Assembly: GCF_036241575.1 (NCBI RefSeq) | Contig: NZ_CP108455.1 | Coordinates: 7,733,001 to 7,797,000 of the forward strand | Length of the DNA stretch: 64,000 nucleotides | Source of the DNA: Streptomyces sp. NBC_01267 | Lineage (GTDB): Bacteria; Actinomycetota; Actinomycetes; Streptomycetales; Streptomycetaceae | Reading direction: 5' to 3' | In this document: positions 1-8,797 of the stretch, one piece after another | How the letters are laid out: each line of letters starts with the position of its first letter | How positions within the stretch are numbered: position 1 is the first letter of the stretch | Notes under the pieces: model-generated | Databases searched by the model: none | Told to the model about the DNA's origin: nothing | The model's input: only the letters and a program-made list of their open reading frames with translations | Position numbers and translations under genes: made by a program

Positions 1-327
1 GATCAACTCGGTCGCGGACGGGTCTGCGCTCATCAGCTTCTTGCGGCCGTCCTTCGGATCAGGCTCGCTGTGCACCAGCCCTGCGGCCTTCAGTACGGCC
101 AGGCTCTGGGCGATGGCCTGGCCGCTGACGTGTTCGACGGCGGCCAGCCGGGCCGCAGTGATCGGACCCTCGCGAACGACGCTCGCCAGAACGCCGAGCT
201 GCGTGGCACTCAGCCCGGTCGCATGCTGACCTGATTCCGCGCGCATCCGCGCCCGAAGCCGCTTCATGGCGTCATTGAGGCGTTGCGCGGTTGCGATGGA
301 TTCTTGCGGCCCAGGGTTCTTGGTCAT
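1..327 (-). CDS. MarR-family transcriptional regulator (3' end cut by window edge)
   Basis: The frame opens at ATG 327 and runs off the left edge, giving 109 codons. The protein begins MTKNPGPQE. A winged-helix region follows, with the stretches GLSATQLGVLASVV, GPITAARLAAVEHVSGQAIA and AGLVHSEPDPKDGRKKL, the last being the typical MarR wing (D-x-R/K-D-x-R). The C-terminal dimerisation helix lies outside the window. The start is chosen because it directly follows a perfect palindrome at 339-380 that looks like its own operator, so negative autoregulation is likely. The ligand is unknown. The neighbouring rifampin phosphotransferase gene is on the same strand but about 300 bases away and seems to have its own control. 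Confidence 0.9.
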   Translation of the reverse strand, partial: MTKNPGPQESIATAQRLNDAMKRLRARMRAESGQHATGLSATQLGVLASVVREGPITAARLAAVEHVSGQAIAQSLAVLKAAGLVHSEPDPKDGRKKLMSADPSATELI

Positions 328-338
328 GCCCCCAACGT

Positions 339-380
339 AAAACTACACAAGTAACTTTGCCAAGTTACTTGTGTAGTTTT
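339..380. promoter_or_regulatory. Perfect palindrome upstream of marR (probable MarR operator)
   Basis: The left arm AAAACTACACAAGTAACTT (339-357) and right arm AAGTTACTTGTGTAGTTTT (362-380) are exact reverse complements separated by 4 bases. The site begins 12 bases upstream of the marR ATG and is AT-rich in a GC-rich genome, as expected for a promoter-operator. MarR dimers commonly bind such sites. The long arms could hold two overlapping operators. Confidence 0.8.
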
Positions 381-588
381 TCGTTCGCTGAGCAGCCCAA
401 GCCCAAGCCGCAGCAGAGGGACGTCCCGCGCGACAGGCGGCACCGACCGCCTTCGCCTCCTGCCTGTCGGCCGGCCTCCATCGCGCCTTCGGGATCCGCT
501 GCGGGCCTGCGCAGATCTCAAGCGAGAGCATGTGTCGTTGGGTTCGGGCATCACTCGCCGGACGAGGCTTCTCGGCGTTGTCGGCCCA

Positions 589-638
589 GGTCAAGGGCCA
601 GGGTCAAGGGCCAAGGGTCAAGGGCCATGGGTCAAGGC
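589..638. repeat. Short tandem repeat at the 3' end of rph
   Basis: Four imperfect copies of a 12-14 base unit (core GGTCAAGGGCCA) start at 589, 602, 616 and 630. The last copy contains the rph stop codon (632-634, minus strand). I see no gene in the rest of the gap 381-631. Confidence 0.7.
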
Positions 639-3238
639 AGGATCTCGACGTACCCATCGGTTCCGTGCACACGGATCCGCTGCCCGTCCCGGATCAGCCG
701 GGTGGCCTGCTCCACGCCGACGACGGCCGGCAAGCCGTACTCCCTGGCGATCACTGCGCCATGGGTCATCAGGCCGCCCACCTCCGTCACCAGGCCCGCG
801 ATTCCGACGAACAGCGGCGACCAGCTGGGGTCCGTGAAAGTGGTGACCAGGATGTCGCCCGCTTCGAGATCGGCCTCCGCCATGTCAAGCACGACGCGGG
901 CCCGTCCCTCGATGGTTCCGGTGGAAACCGGCAGGCCGATCAGAGCGCCGACCGGCACGTCGTCGCGCCGGTACGCCCCGGTGACGGCCTCACCATCCGA
1001 TGTGAGCACCCGGGGCGGAGTGAGCGCGTGGTACGAGCGGAACGCATCCTTGCGCTGCTGGATGAGCCGGTCATCCACCTGATTCGTGCGCACGACGTCG
1101 TGGAGTTCCTGGAACGTGAGGAAGGAGATGTCCTCCTTCTCAGTAAGCACGTCGGCCTGCACGAGCCGCTCGGCCTCCGCCAACAGGGCCTGCTTGTAGA
1201 CGAAGTAGCGGCTGACGATGCCGTACTTCGGGTACTCCCGGTACCCGATGAAAGTTCTGACCTGGTCGATCATCCGCTTGGCCTCGTCGGCTTTCCGGTC
1301 CCCGTCCGGCAGGGCCCGCAAGCGTGACAGCACGTCCTGTTCCTTCTTCTGCGCCTTCTGGCGCCCTTGCTCGAAGCGCCGTTCGGCGGCGCCCGGCTCG
1401 AAGTTCCTGACGTTGTCGAGGATCACGGGCACGAGCGTGGTGGGGCGCTCGCGCCAGCGTGGCCTCGTGATGTCGATCTCACCGACGCAGCGCATGCCGT
1501 ACCGGTCGAGGTAGGCCTCGATGGCGTCGCGCGCCGCGCTCCCACCCGCGACCTTCGCCAGCTCGTCCAGGAAGCCCTCGTCCTCGACACCCTGCAGGAA
1601 CGTCACCACCTCCGGATGCGGGCGGACCACGTCCGCGACGTCGAGCAGCGCCAGTCCCATCTCCGACGTGATGTTGTCGGGGGCGGACAACGTGAGCGTG
1701 TCAGCCACGTTCTTCTCGCCCAGCCACTCCTGGAGCTTGTCGTTGAGCCACCACGTGGCGTCCATCCCCGCCATGATCGCCTGCATGTTCTGCCGATCAC
1801 CGAGGACTCGCTTGTGCTCTTCGAAGGCCTCCAGCAGGAAGTCGAACAGCGCCGCTCCGGTCTTCGTCCGGATGTCCCGCTCCAGGGCGGCGATGGACAC
1901 CTGGCTGCGCTCGATCAGCTCGGTGACGATGGCAGGATCGGCCTCGATCGGGGCGGGCGCACCGCCGACCGGCGGCCCACCGGGACGCGCGTCCGGGGCG
2001 TCCGGGAGCGACGGGACGAAATCGTCGTGGTCGAGGACGGTCTCCAGCGCGTCCCTGACCAGCGGATCCCCTCTCCCCATGACGTCCAGGAGGGCGGCGC
2101 GGCTCGCGGGCGAGGCCAGGCGCCGGGTGGTGTCGACGAACAGCCGCCCGCCGGCCTCGTGCATCGGCACCATGGCAGTCAGCTGCCACATGGAGAACCC
2201 CAGGGGCTTCATGGGGTCGGTCATCATCTGCTGGTGACCGACGGAGACGTAGACGTGATTCTCCTGGTCGCCGGCCTCGGGGATGGGGAACAGCGTCGTG
2301 ATCGGCCGGCTCTGAACGATCTGGAAGTCATCGTCGACCAGACACCATTCGATGTCCTGCGGGCGGCCGAAGTGCGCTTCGATCCGACGCCCGAGGTGCA
2401 CGAGCCGCACGACCTGCGCATCTGTCAGCGCCGGCTGCTCCTGCTGCTGCGCGTCGATCGCCACTTCCTGGGTACCGCCGGTCGGCAGGGCATGAACGGC
2501 ACGCTTTTTGGGGGCGATCGTCTTGGCGACGACTTCGCCGTGCCGCACCTTGAAGACGTCCGGGTTCACCAGGCCGGAGACCAGGGCCTCGCCGAGGCCG
2601 AAGCCGGCGTCCACGGTGGCCACCTTCCGGTTGCCCGTGACGGGGTCGGCCGTGAACAGGATGCCAGCCGCATGCGGGAAGATCATCTGCTGCACGACCA
2701 CGGCCATATGGACCGTACGGTGGTCGATGCCGTTCCGCTGGCGGTAGGTCACGGCCCGCTCGGTGAACAGCGAGGCCCAGCACCGGCTGACGTGCTGGAG
2801 GATCGCCGTCGGCCCCACGACGTTCAGGTATGTGTCCTGCTGGCCGGCAAAGGAGGCCGTCGGGAGGTCCTCTGCCGTCGCGCTGGATCGGACGGCGTAG
2901 GCGGCTTGCTCGCCGAGCTGGGCGAGCGCGCCGGTGATCGCCGCCGCGACATCGTCCGGGACAGGAATGTCTTCGATGGTCCGACGAATCTGCGCGCTGA
3001 GCGTGCGGATCGCCTTCCGATCGTCCGGGTTCAAGCGCGACAACTGGTCGAGCCGCTCCTCGATCGACGGCGCTTCCGCCATGATCCGCCGGAAGGCGTC
3101 CGTCGTTACGCAGAAGCCACTCGGCATGCGGATCTCTTCGATCCGCGACAGCCCGCCCAGGTGCGCGCCCTTGCCGCCAACGACTGCGACCTGCGTCTCG
3201 TCGACCGCTTGAAGATCCCACACGTACTGCTCAATCAT
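632..3238 (-). CDS. rph: Rifampin phosphotransferase (rifamycin-inactivating, PEP-synthase-like)
   Basis: The protein has 868 residues, matching the usual size of the Rph family (about 865). It transfers the beta-phosphate of ATP to the ansa-chain hydroxyl of rifamycins, inactivating them. Visible domains are an N-terminal ATP-grasp domain (VVGGKGAHLGGL near residue 20; AYAVRSSATAEDLPTASFAGQ near 115), a central rifamycin-binding region, and a C-terminal phosphohistidine swivel domain with the signature GLMTHGAVIAREYGLPAVVG near residue 825, the catalytic His lying in MTHGA. The start ATG at 3238 (MIEQYVWDLQ) is preferred over an in-frame ATG at 3295 because GGAGG lies 8 bases before it and it gives the family length. 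A rifamycin-associated-element-like site lies about 330 bases upstream, so rifamycin induction is likely. A PEP synthase is excluded by the length and the missing C-terminal PEP-binding barrel. Confidence 0.93.
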   Translation of the reverse strand: MIEQYVWDLQAVDETQVAVVGGKGAHLGGLSRIEEIRMPSGFCVTTDAFRRIMAEAPSIEERLDQLSRLNPDDRKAIRTLSAQIRRTIEDIPVPDDVAAAITGALAQLGEQAAYAVRSSATAEDLPTASFAGQQDTYLNVVGPTAILQHVSRCWASLFTERAVTYRQRNGIDHRTVHMAVVVQQMIFPHAAGILFTADPVTGNRKVATVDAGFGLGEALVSGLVNPDVFKVRHGEVVAKTIAPKKRAVHALPTGGTQEVAIDAQQQEQPALTDAQVVRLVHLGRRIEAHFGRPQDIEWCLVDDDFQIVQSRPITTLFPIPEAGDQENHVYVSVGHQQMMTDPMKPLGFSMWQLTAMVPMHEAGGRLFVDTTRRLASPASRAALLDVMGRGDPLVRDALETVLDHDDFVPSLPDAPDARPGGPPVGGAPAPIEADPAIVTELIERSQVSIAALERDIRTKTGAALFDFLLEAFEEHKRVLGDRQNMQAIMAGMDATWWLNDKLQEWLGEKNVADTLTLSAPDNITSEMGLALLDVADVVRPHPEVVTFLQGVEDEGFLDELAKVAGGSAARDAIEAYLDRYGMRCVGEIDITRPRWRERPTTLVPVILDNVRNFEPGAAERRFEQGRQKAQKKEQDVLSRLRALPDGDRKADEAKRMIDQVRTFIGYREYPKYGIVSRYFVYKQALLAEAERLVQADVLTEKEDISFLTFQELHDVVRTNQVDDRLIQQRKDAFRSYHALTPPRVLTSDGEAVTGAYRRDDVPVGALIGLPVSTGTIEGRARVVLDMAEADLEAGDILVTTFTDPSWSPLFVGIAGLVTEVGGLMTHGAVIAREYGLPAVVGVEQATRLIRDGQRIRVHGTDGYVEILP

Positions 3239-3565
3239 TTGCGCTACCTCCGAGGTAGCCGTGCTCCGTTGTACCGGGGTGGCCGATCGAATCACCGGCG
3301 CCTCCGACTCTGTCGAACTTCATGTCGAGCACGTCCTCATCCCTGGCTGCCTTCCCTCTGACGAGTCGGCCGACTGCTCCGCCCAGCCGGGCGGCGCGCA
3401 CTCCTGCACCTCGCCGATCACCCGCAACTGCACGGCTGGTCCCACCGCTGGTCCCACCGCTGGTTCGACGTCACCGCGACCCCTGTACGTCGACAACAAC
3501 ACACGCACGCCGCGCTCTCATTTCTGCTGGTTGTGGCATCGGCAGACGATTCTGCGCCGTGACCC

Positions 3566-3584
3566 GGGTCTTGTGGCAAGCCCC
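3566..3584 (-). promoter_or_regulatory. Rifamycin-associated element (RAE)-like inverted repeat upstream of rph
   Basis: Read on the rph strand the site is GGGGCTTGCCACAAGACCC. It is an imperfect 19-base inverted repeat that differs at about three positions from the published actinomycete RAE (GGGGCTTGCGGCAAGGCCC as I recall it), with the first nine bases identical. RAEs are needed for rifamycin-induced expression of rph, helR and similar genes. The 327 bases between it and the rph start hold no convincing gene, only a short GC-rich tandem repeat near 3435-3465, so a long leader RNA is likely. Confidence 0.75.
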
Positions 3585-3607
3585 CCGGTGCGCTATAAGT
3601 TGAAAGT

Positions 3608-3631
3608 GGCAAGGAGAGGGCTCTCCTTGCC
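3608..3631. terminator. Perfect hairpin, possible bidirectional terminator
   Basis: Arms GGCAAGGAGAG (3608-3618) and CTCTCCTTGCC (3621-3631) pair perfectly around GG. The hairpin lies just outside the RAE on the side away from rph and may insulate it. No adjacent gene on the plus strand obviously needs it. Confidence 0.5.
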
Positions 3632-3969
3632 TTTGCCTTGAGTCGTCCAACGTTTGCCGCAGGCGGGTCGGCCGGACGCCAGTCGCTCGACCGGCACAGC
3701 GCCGTTCCGATGGAACTGGCAATCTTCTCGTGATGCGGCGGCGCGCCGTGTACGGGTACGCGTCGCCGGCGTAGGGGCGATGTCCCACCGGCCTACGGAC
3801 ACAGCCGTGGAATCAGAAGGTCTGTCCCTCGTGGGGCAAGGCCCGAGCGTCGAGCGCGCGGCCATCTCGCGGAGTGGCCGCGCCACGCGAGTGCGGGGCC
3901 GACCAATCACGTCGACCGTCCCAACCATCCGTTCCCGATGATCCGCACTGCCCAAAAGGCGGACGCCTG
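3632..3969. other. Intergenic stretch with no recognised gene
   Basis: Several short open frames exist on both strands (up to about 120 codons) but none shows a recognisable domain, a good ribosome binding site or a convincing start. I regard it as non-coding or decayed sequence. Confidence 0.5.
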
Positions 3970-4285
3970 TCAGCTGTTGGCTTCGGACCAGCCGTTGAAC
4001 GCGACAGCCCAGGCCATGACATCCTGCGCCTTCTTGGCTGAGACCTTCACCGTTGTGCTGTCTCCGTCCCTTCCGCAGATCACGACAGACAGTGCACCGG
4101 TCTTCTTCTTGAGCGCGAAGGCGAACAGGCCGGTCGCGAACAGCCGCGTCACGGTGATCCGTTTACCTGTGCCGTCGATGGTCTGGACTGTTGCGCCGCT
4201 CGCGGGAGTAGGGCCTTGACCCTGGGTTTTGGACACCGGAGACACTTGGATCTTGATGGTCCAGGAGAACGGAGTCCCCGTGGGG

Positions 4286-4591
4286 ATGAAGCATTACCCC
4301 GCCGAGTTCAAAGCGGATGCGGTCGCGTTGTACCGATCGAGGCCGGGAGCGACGATCAAGTCCGTCGCCGGTGATCTCGGGGTGAACACCGAGACGCTGC
4401 GGAACTGGATCCGGGCCGCCGACGGGCGCCGGCCCGGCGCCCACTCCGCACCGCCGGCCGCTTCGCAGACCGGCGGCGACGCTGTTCAGGCGGAGCTGGC
4501 CGCCGCTCGCAAGAGGATCCGTGAGCTCGAGGAAGAACGGGACATTCTCCGCAAGGCGGCCCGGTATTTCGCGACGGAGACGCGCTGGTGA
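4286..4591 (+). CDS. IS3-family transposase OrfA (copy 1)
   Basis: About 101 residues starting MKHYPAEFKADAV. It carries a helix-turn-helix (IKSVAGDLGVNTETLRNWIRAA) that would bind the terminal repeats, followed by a leucine-zipper-like coiled coil (AARKRIRELEEERDILRKAARYF). An in-frame upstream ATG at 4229 would add 19 residues. The stop TGA overlaps the GTG of OrfB in the -1 frame. As in other IS3 elements, this may allow programmed frameshifting to an OrfAB fusion, or simple translational coupling. Confidence 0.88.
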   Translation: MKHYPAEFKADAVALYRSRPGATIKSVAGDLGVNTETLRNWIRAADGRRPGAHSAPPAASQTGGDAVQAELAAARKRIRELEEERDILRKAARYFATETRW

Positions 4592-5490
4592 ACCGCTACC
4601 AGTTCGTTGACGATCACCAGCGCCGACACGGCGTGAAGCGGCTCTGCGACATCCTCGGCCTGGCCCGCTCGAGCTTCTACTATTGGCGCCGCACCGCATC
4701 CGCGAGAGCGGCCCGCCAGACCGTCGAAGCCGGGATCGCGGCCCGGATACGCAAGGTCCACCAAGACTCCGACGGCACCTACGGAGCCCCCAGGATCACC
4801 GCAGAACTCCGCGACGAGGGCGGCCCGGTGGTCAACCACAAGCGCGTCGCGAGGATCATGCGGTCCATCGGGCTCGAGGGAGTCCGTCTGCGCCGCCGGC
4901 ACCGCACCACCGTCGCGGACCAGACCGCAGCGAAGGCGCCAGACCTGATCGGCCGTGACTTCACCGCGGCCGCAGTCAACAGAAAGTACGTCGGCGACAT
5001 CACATACCTGCCGGTCAGCGGCGCGAAGCCGCTCTACCTCGCGACCGTCATCGACCTCGCCTCACGTCGGCTCGCCGGGTGGGCGATCGCTGACCACATG
5101 CGGACAGAACTCGTCATCGACGCCCTCACGGCCGCCGAGCGGACCCGCGGAAACTTGACCGGAGTGATCATGCACACCGACCACGGATCTCAATATTCGA
5201 GCAGGGCCTTCGCGGAACTCTGCAGGTCAGCTGGGGTCCGGCAGAGCATGGGCGCGATCGGGTCCAGCGCCGACAACGCTGCCGCGGAAAGCTTCAACGC
5301 CGCCTTCAAGAGGGAGACGCTCAAAGGCCGCAAAGCCTGGTCGAGCGAGCGTGAGGCCAGGCTCGACGCCTTCCGCTGGCTGACCCGCTACAACACCCGG
5401 CGCCGGCATTCCCGCCTCGGTCAGCGGTCTCCGATTGCCTACGAGAACGCCGTCCAAGCAGCAGCAACTACCCTGACCCAAGCCGCATAG
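4588..5490 (+). CDS. IS3-family transposase OrfB, DDE integrase domain (copy 1)
   Basis: 300 residues with an N-terminal HTH_21-like region (YGAPRITAELRDEGGPVVNHKRVARIM) and an rve/DDE catalytic core. The catalytic acidic residues are in YVGDITYLPV, VIMHTDHGSQYSS and NAAAESFNAAFKRE, all present with normal spacing. The C-terminal RYNTRRRHSRLGQRSPIAYE is typical of IS3 OrfB. The GTG start overlaps the OrfA stop. Intact, so presumably functional. Confidence 0.92.
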   Translation: MNRYQFVDDHQRRHGVKRLCDILGLARSSFYYWRRTASARAARQTVEAGIAARIRKVHQDSDGTYGAPRITAELRDEGGPVVNHKRVARIMRSIGLEGVRLRRRHRTTVADQTAAKAPDLIGRDFTAAAVNRKYVGDITYLPVSGAKPLYLATVIDLASRRLAGWAIADHMRTELVIDALTAAERTRGNLTGVIMHTDHGSQYSSRAFAELCRSAGVRQSMGAIGSSADNAAAESFNAAFKRETLKGRKAWSSEREARLDAFRWLTRYNTRRRHSRLGQRSPIAYENAVQAAATTLTQAA

Positions 5491-5604
5491 ACGTGTTCAA
5501 CATCCGGGGTCAAGGCCCGTATGCCACTGGCCGACTGTCAGGGTTCCGTTGCTGTCGAGGGATATCGGAGTACCTCGAGGCGGCTGAGGTGGATTCGGAG
5601 ACAT

Positions 5605-6160
5605 TCAGGCCCCATTCACTGGTCGGTCAACCAAATGTGCCAGTGTGACGGAGACCATGCGCTGACATTGCCGATCCGTGACCCTTCGTTGCGGGCTTCG
5701 GGGGGTGGAGCGTTGAGAAGACCAGCCGATACCGGGAGTGCGGCCGACGGTCACGACCGGGACCGGACCGGACTGGACTGGACTGGTCGAACTCGCCCTG
5801 AGCCAAGGCCCGTTGCGTGTTGTCGGGCGTCTACGCCGCGGTCGCCCTCGGTTGCCGTCGTGCCGCACCCACAGGACGTGTACTGGAATTGCCTCGGGCG
5901 CCGGAGCCGGTCCTTGATCCAGATGGCGAATCTGCTCTGGAGGACGATCACCCTGTCAGTGATCAGTAACTGCGCCGTGCGAGCCGAGTCCGACCGGATC
6001 GGAATTCCTGTCGTGACAGGTGTGAGCCGACCACATCCTGGACGAGACCGGGTATCTTGCCGGCCCGGTCGATCTCGTCCGCCTCTTCGGGATCATCCCT
6101 GAGCGGTTCTGCTGCGGTACCTGGCCATTGCACTCACCATCCGGTGCGGTAGGAAGTCCG
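5605..6160. other. Intergenic stretch with no recognised gene
   Basis: This stretch lies between the start of the IS-split gene and thpR. Overlapping short frames on both strands have no recognisable domain and poor codon bias. The run of direct GGACT repeats near 5755-5785 is the only local pattern. Confidence 0.5.
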
Positions 6161-6162
6161 GT

Positions 6163-6759
6163 GTGAACAATCAGACTGACCGACCGACCGTTCGCGTGTT
6201 CATCGCCCTCGCCCCGCCTGATCACGCGAAGGAAGAACTAGCCAGGGAGCTGCGCCCCGCTTACGACACACACCCTCACATGCGATGGAACCGCATTGAA
6301 GACTGGCACATCACCCTGGCGTTCCTCGGCGAGCTGCCGGCCGAGACGGTTCCGCTCCTGCGACCGCCCCTTGCCGCTCTCGCAGCCGACCATCGACCCC
6401 TCCGTTTGGCACTGCACGGCAGCGGAAGCTTTGACGACCGCGTGCTGTGGAGCGGAATCGACGGAGACCTCGATGAGTTGCGCATGCTCGCCGCCGATGT
6501 ACGCACGGCTGTCAAGAACTGCGGGGTCAGCTTTGAGGACCGACCGCTGCGGCCCCATCTGACGCTGGCTCGTGCCCGCCGAGGGGATCGATCGTCGGCA
6601 GGGGAAATCGCGGAAGGGTTTGCTGAATTCTCCGGCAGCCGATGGTCTGCCGAACGTCTGCACCTGGTCGGCAGCAACGTCGGCCGTAGCCGCGGACCGA
6701 TCCACTATCGCGACATCGAGGCATGGGCGTTCGGCAGCGGGAACACCCCTGGATCCTGA
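6163..6759 (+). CDS. thpR: RNA 2',3'-cyclic phosphodiesterase (LigT/ThpR, 2H family)
   Basis: 198 residues. The two H-x-T-x motifs of the 2H phosphoesterase fold are present as HITLAF (near residue 46) and HLTLAR (near residue 128). They form the active site that hydrolyses 2',3'-cyclic phosphate ends of RNA to 2'-phosphate. The start is GTG at 6163, just after AGGAAG. Length and the opening VRVFIALAPPDHAKEEL match the family. It stands alone, without a visible RNA ligase or repair partner. Cytoplasmic. Confidence 0.92.
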   Translation: MNNQTDRPTVRVFIALAPPDHAKEELARELRPAYDTHPHMRWNRIEDWHITLAFLGELPAETVPLLRPPLAALAADHRPLRLALHGSGSFDDRVLWSGIDGDLDELRMLAADVRTAVKNCGVSFEDRPLRPHLTLARARRGDRSSAGEIAEGFAEFSGSRWSAERLHLVGSNVGRSRGPIHYRDIEAWAFGSGNTPGS

Positions 6760-7035
6760 ACGAACCAATGGCGATGCCTGAGCAGCCCCGGTCGGCACGG
6801 TGCCGTCGAACCACGACGCGCCCAATCCTTCGGCGCAGCCTTCCGGCTCAGCTCACGCAAGGCCAACTCACGGGCGGCCTTCCCCCTGACAGGCGAGGAA
6901 TTCGATCGGCTCGCCGGAACGTGTGCGGGAGACCTGGACGGAGCAGCGTGGGAACCGGCCGCACGGGTCCAGGCTTGCGTCACAACTTGCCCGACTCGTA
7001 CGGACCTTCGTTCTGCCGCGGCCAGAGTGCCTGCC

Positions 7036-7342
7036 ATGATCGTCATCATGGGGATACACACCGCACCGGCCGCGGTGGACGATTTGCATCAGGTCCTGAC
7101 GGATCACGCCCGTTACCGGGGCGAACGCGATCTTCGGTCGCTGCACCTTCTGGCACTGGTGCAGGAGTTGGACCGACCTGCTTGGTCGCCCGAGCCGAGG
7201 ACGGAATCCATGGGTACGTCCTCGGGTTCGTCACCCCGGACGGCACAAGCTACGTGCATCTGATCGCCACGCGGGACGACGTCCGTGGCACCGGTCTCGG
7301 GCGTCGTCTGTGTGCTTCTCGCCCTGGTCGTCCAGGTTCCGC
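7036..7342 (+). pseudogene. GNAT acetyltransferase remnant (frameshifted, 3' truncated)
   Basis: From ATG 7036 one frame reads MIVIMGIHTAPAAVDDLHQV up to about 7180. The next frame then carries the rest of a GNAT fold: PTCLVARAEDGIHGYVLGFV (strands 2-4) and TRDDVRGTGLGRRL, the acetyl-CoA-binding motif A (R-G-x-G-x-G-like). After that the reading breaks off and the C-terminal third is missing. One frameshift plus loss of the end indicates a pseudogene. Confidence 0.6.
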
Positions 7343-7482
7343 GTGCCGCCGCTGATGACGCCGTGATCTGTGGACACCACGTTCAGGGCGCGATCCTGGT
7401 GAAGTACCAGGAGATGGGTGGGGAGAAGCCGCCTCTGAAGGCCATGGACCCACTCACCAACGCCAAGTGCAGCTGGAACTGA
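7285..7482 (+). pseudogene. LGFP-repeat-like fragment
   Basis: The last 40 codons (GAILVKYQEMGGEKPPL and following) resemble one LGFP repeat, found in secreted cell-wall-associated actinobacterial proteins. The upstream part of the frame overlaps the GNAT remnant in another phase. This looks like a deletion junction joining two unrelated fragments. A short functional secreted peptide cannot be fully excluded, since the N-terminus is hydrophobic. Confidence 0.4.
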
Positions 7483-7670
7483 CTGGCTCACACACTCACT
7501 CACGGGAGAAGTCAGGGGCCGGTCACCCGCGTGTGGCTGACCGGCCCCGGATTCCACTCCAGTGGTGCTTTGGGCACCGAGGTCTCCGCGGGCGGTGTCT
7601 GGCTTGAACGGATAACGCGTGCTTGCATGCTGGAAACGGGATTCTCCCGTGACCGAGGAAGGGGGCGTTC

Positions 7671-8795
7671 GTGAGGATCGGATCCGTGAAGCGGCCTGAA
7701 CGTGTTGCTGTGATCGGAGCGGGCGTCCTCGGAGCCGGCGTGGGCTGGAACCTGTCCCGGCACGGTGCCAAGGTGGTCTTCATCGACGCAGGCCGGCCAG
7801 GCGAAGGCGCCACCAACTGGTCTTTCTCATGGGTCAACGCCAGCAACAAGACCGCGCGCAAATCCTACTTCGACCTGAACGTCGCCAGCATGGCAGCGTA
7901 CCGTGAGCTTGCCCGGACCATCGGGCCGGACTCATGGTGGTATCCCCACGGCCACCTGCGCTGGGCGGACGATCCCGCAGCGGAGGCGAAGCTCCTCGAA
8001 ACAGCTGAACTGCTGGCTGACTGGGACTACCGGGTCGAGGAGTACACGGGGGCCGAGGTACGCCGCCGCTTCGAACCAGCTCTCACGTTGCCCGGCGAGG
8101 CGCCAGTCGTGTTCTACCCCGACGAAGCCTGGGTGCACGGACGTCATCTCGTCGGCCGCCTGGTCGGCCAGGCCGTTGCATCCGGCGCCGACCTCCGGTC
8201 CGGCACCGAGGTCCGCGGCATCGGTACCGATGCCGATGGGAGCATCCGGACAGTTGCTCTATCCGATGGGAGCTGTCTCGACGTCGACATCGTCGTGAAC
8301 GCGGCAGGCCCCAGCGCCTCCCACGTCGCCGGGCTCATCGGACGCCACTTGCCGATGCGCCGGGAACCCGGCGTCGTCACGCGGATCGGCTGTGATCAGG
8401 TCCCGGTTCACCGGGCCATGCACGCTCCTCACATCGAGATCCGTCCTGACGGAGACGCTTCGGTGGTCCTTCACAGCCGCGAGATCGACGCACTCATCGA
8501 CACGGGCGAAGACCCGGCGGAACTCGCACGGCTGCTCCACGCATCTGCGCGACACGTCGTTCCCGAGCTCGGAAACTCCCGCATCGCACAGACACGGGTA
8601 GCTGACCGGCCCATCCCGGCCGACGGATTCCCCTCGGTGGGAGCAGTGCCCTCCGTGCCGGGCTACTACGAGGCCGTTTCCCACAGCGGCATCACGCTCG
8701 GGCCGGTGATCGGGCGGCTGCTTGCCTCGGAGATCCTCAGCGGGAAGAGGGACGAGATGCTCGCGGACTTCCGCCCGGAGCGGTTCCCACTCTGA
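7671..8795 (+). CDS. FAD-dependent oxidoreductase, DAO (D-amino-acid oxidase/glycine oxidase) family
   Basis: 374 residues. The N-terminal dinucleotide-binding motif VAVIGAGVLGAGVGWNLSRHG (G-x-G-x-x-G) binds FAD, followed by an acidic residue at the end of strand 2 (VVFIDAGRPGEGAT). The C-terminal segment PSVGAVPSVPGYYEAVSHSGITLGP is the second FAD contact of the DAO fold. It probably oxidises an amine or amino acid with release of hydrogen peroxide. The substrate cannot be read from the sequence. The start is GTG 7671 with a purine-rich GGAAGGGGGCG upstream. It is monocistronic and convergent with the anti-sigma gene. Confidence 0.88.
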   Translation: MRIGSVKRPERVAVIGAGVLGAGVGWNLSRHGAKVVFIDAGRPGEGATNWSFSWVNASNKTARKSYFDLNVASMAAYRELARTIGPDSWWYPHGHLRWADDPAAEAKLLETAELLADWDYRVEEYTGAEVRRRFEPALTLPGEAPVVFYPDEAWVHGRHLVGRLVGQAVASGADLRSGTEVRGIGTDADGSIRTVALSDGSCLDVDIVVNAAGPSASHVAGLIGRHLPMRREPGVVTRIGCDQVPVHRAMHAPHIEIRPDGDASVVLHSREIDALIDTGEDPAELARLLHASARHVVPELGNSRIAQTRVADRPIPADGFPSVGAVPSVPGYYEAVSHSGITLGPVIGRLLASEILSGKRDEMLADFRPERFPL

Positions 8796-8797
8796 CA

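Larger units (their letters stand above)
4211..5518 (+). mobile_element. IS3-family insertion sequence, copy 1 (1308 bp, intact)
   Basis: The element begins GGGCCTTGACC and ends GGTCAAGGCCC, which are perfect 11-base inverted repeats that continue imperfectly inward. It is flanked by a 3-base direct repeat GTA (4208-4210 and 5519-5521). It carries two overlapping transposase frames. A second copy of the same length and, as far as I can read, the same sequence lies at 28508-29815, so transposition was recent and the element is probably active. Confidence 0.93.
3970..5604 (-). pseudogene. Small conserved-looking gene (107 aa) split by the IS3 element
   Basis: Removing the IS (4211-5518) and one copy of its 3-base target duplication joins two minus-strand pieces in frame. 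One runs from ATG 5604 to the insertion, the other from the insertion to the stop at 3970. The restored product has 107 residues. It begins MSPNPPQPPRGTPISL, crosses the junction as TVGQWHTPASGATVQTIDG, continues KRITVTRLFATGLFAFALKKK and ends AWAVAFNGWSEANS. It has no signal peptide or clear membrane segment and I do not recognise the family. The 3' piece keeps an open frame of up to 91 codons that starts inside the IS and is probably not a functional gene. Confidence 0.75.

Noticed and set aside
1367..3361. Plus-strand open frame of 664 codons opposite rph
   Set aside because: Shadow frame of the rifampin phosphotransferase; no recognisable domain, whereas the minus strand has a full-length conserved family.
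4588..5490. Clear slippery heptamer for programmed -1 frameshifting in the IS3 element
   Set aside because: OrfB is in the -1 frame relative to OrfA, but I see no convincing A-rich slippery site in this GC-rich overlap. Coupling through the overlapping start is equally possible, so I do not claim frameshifting.
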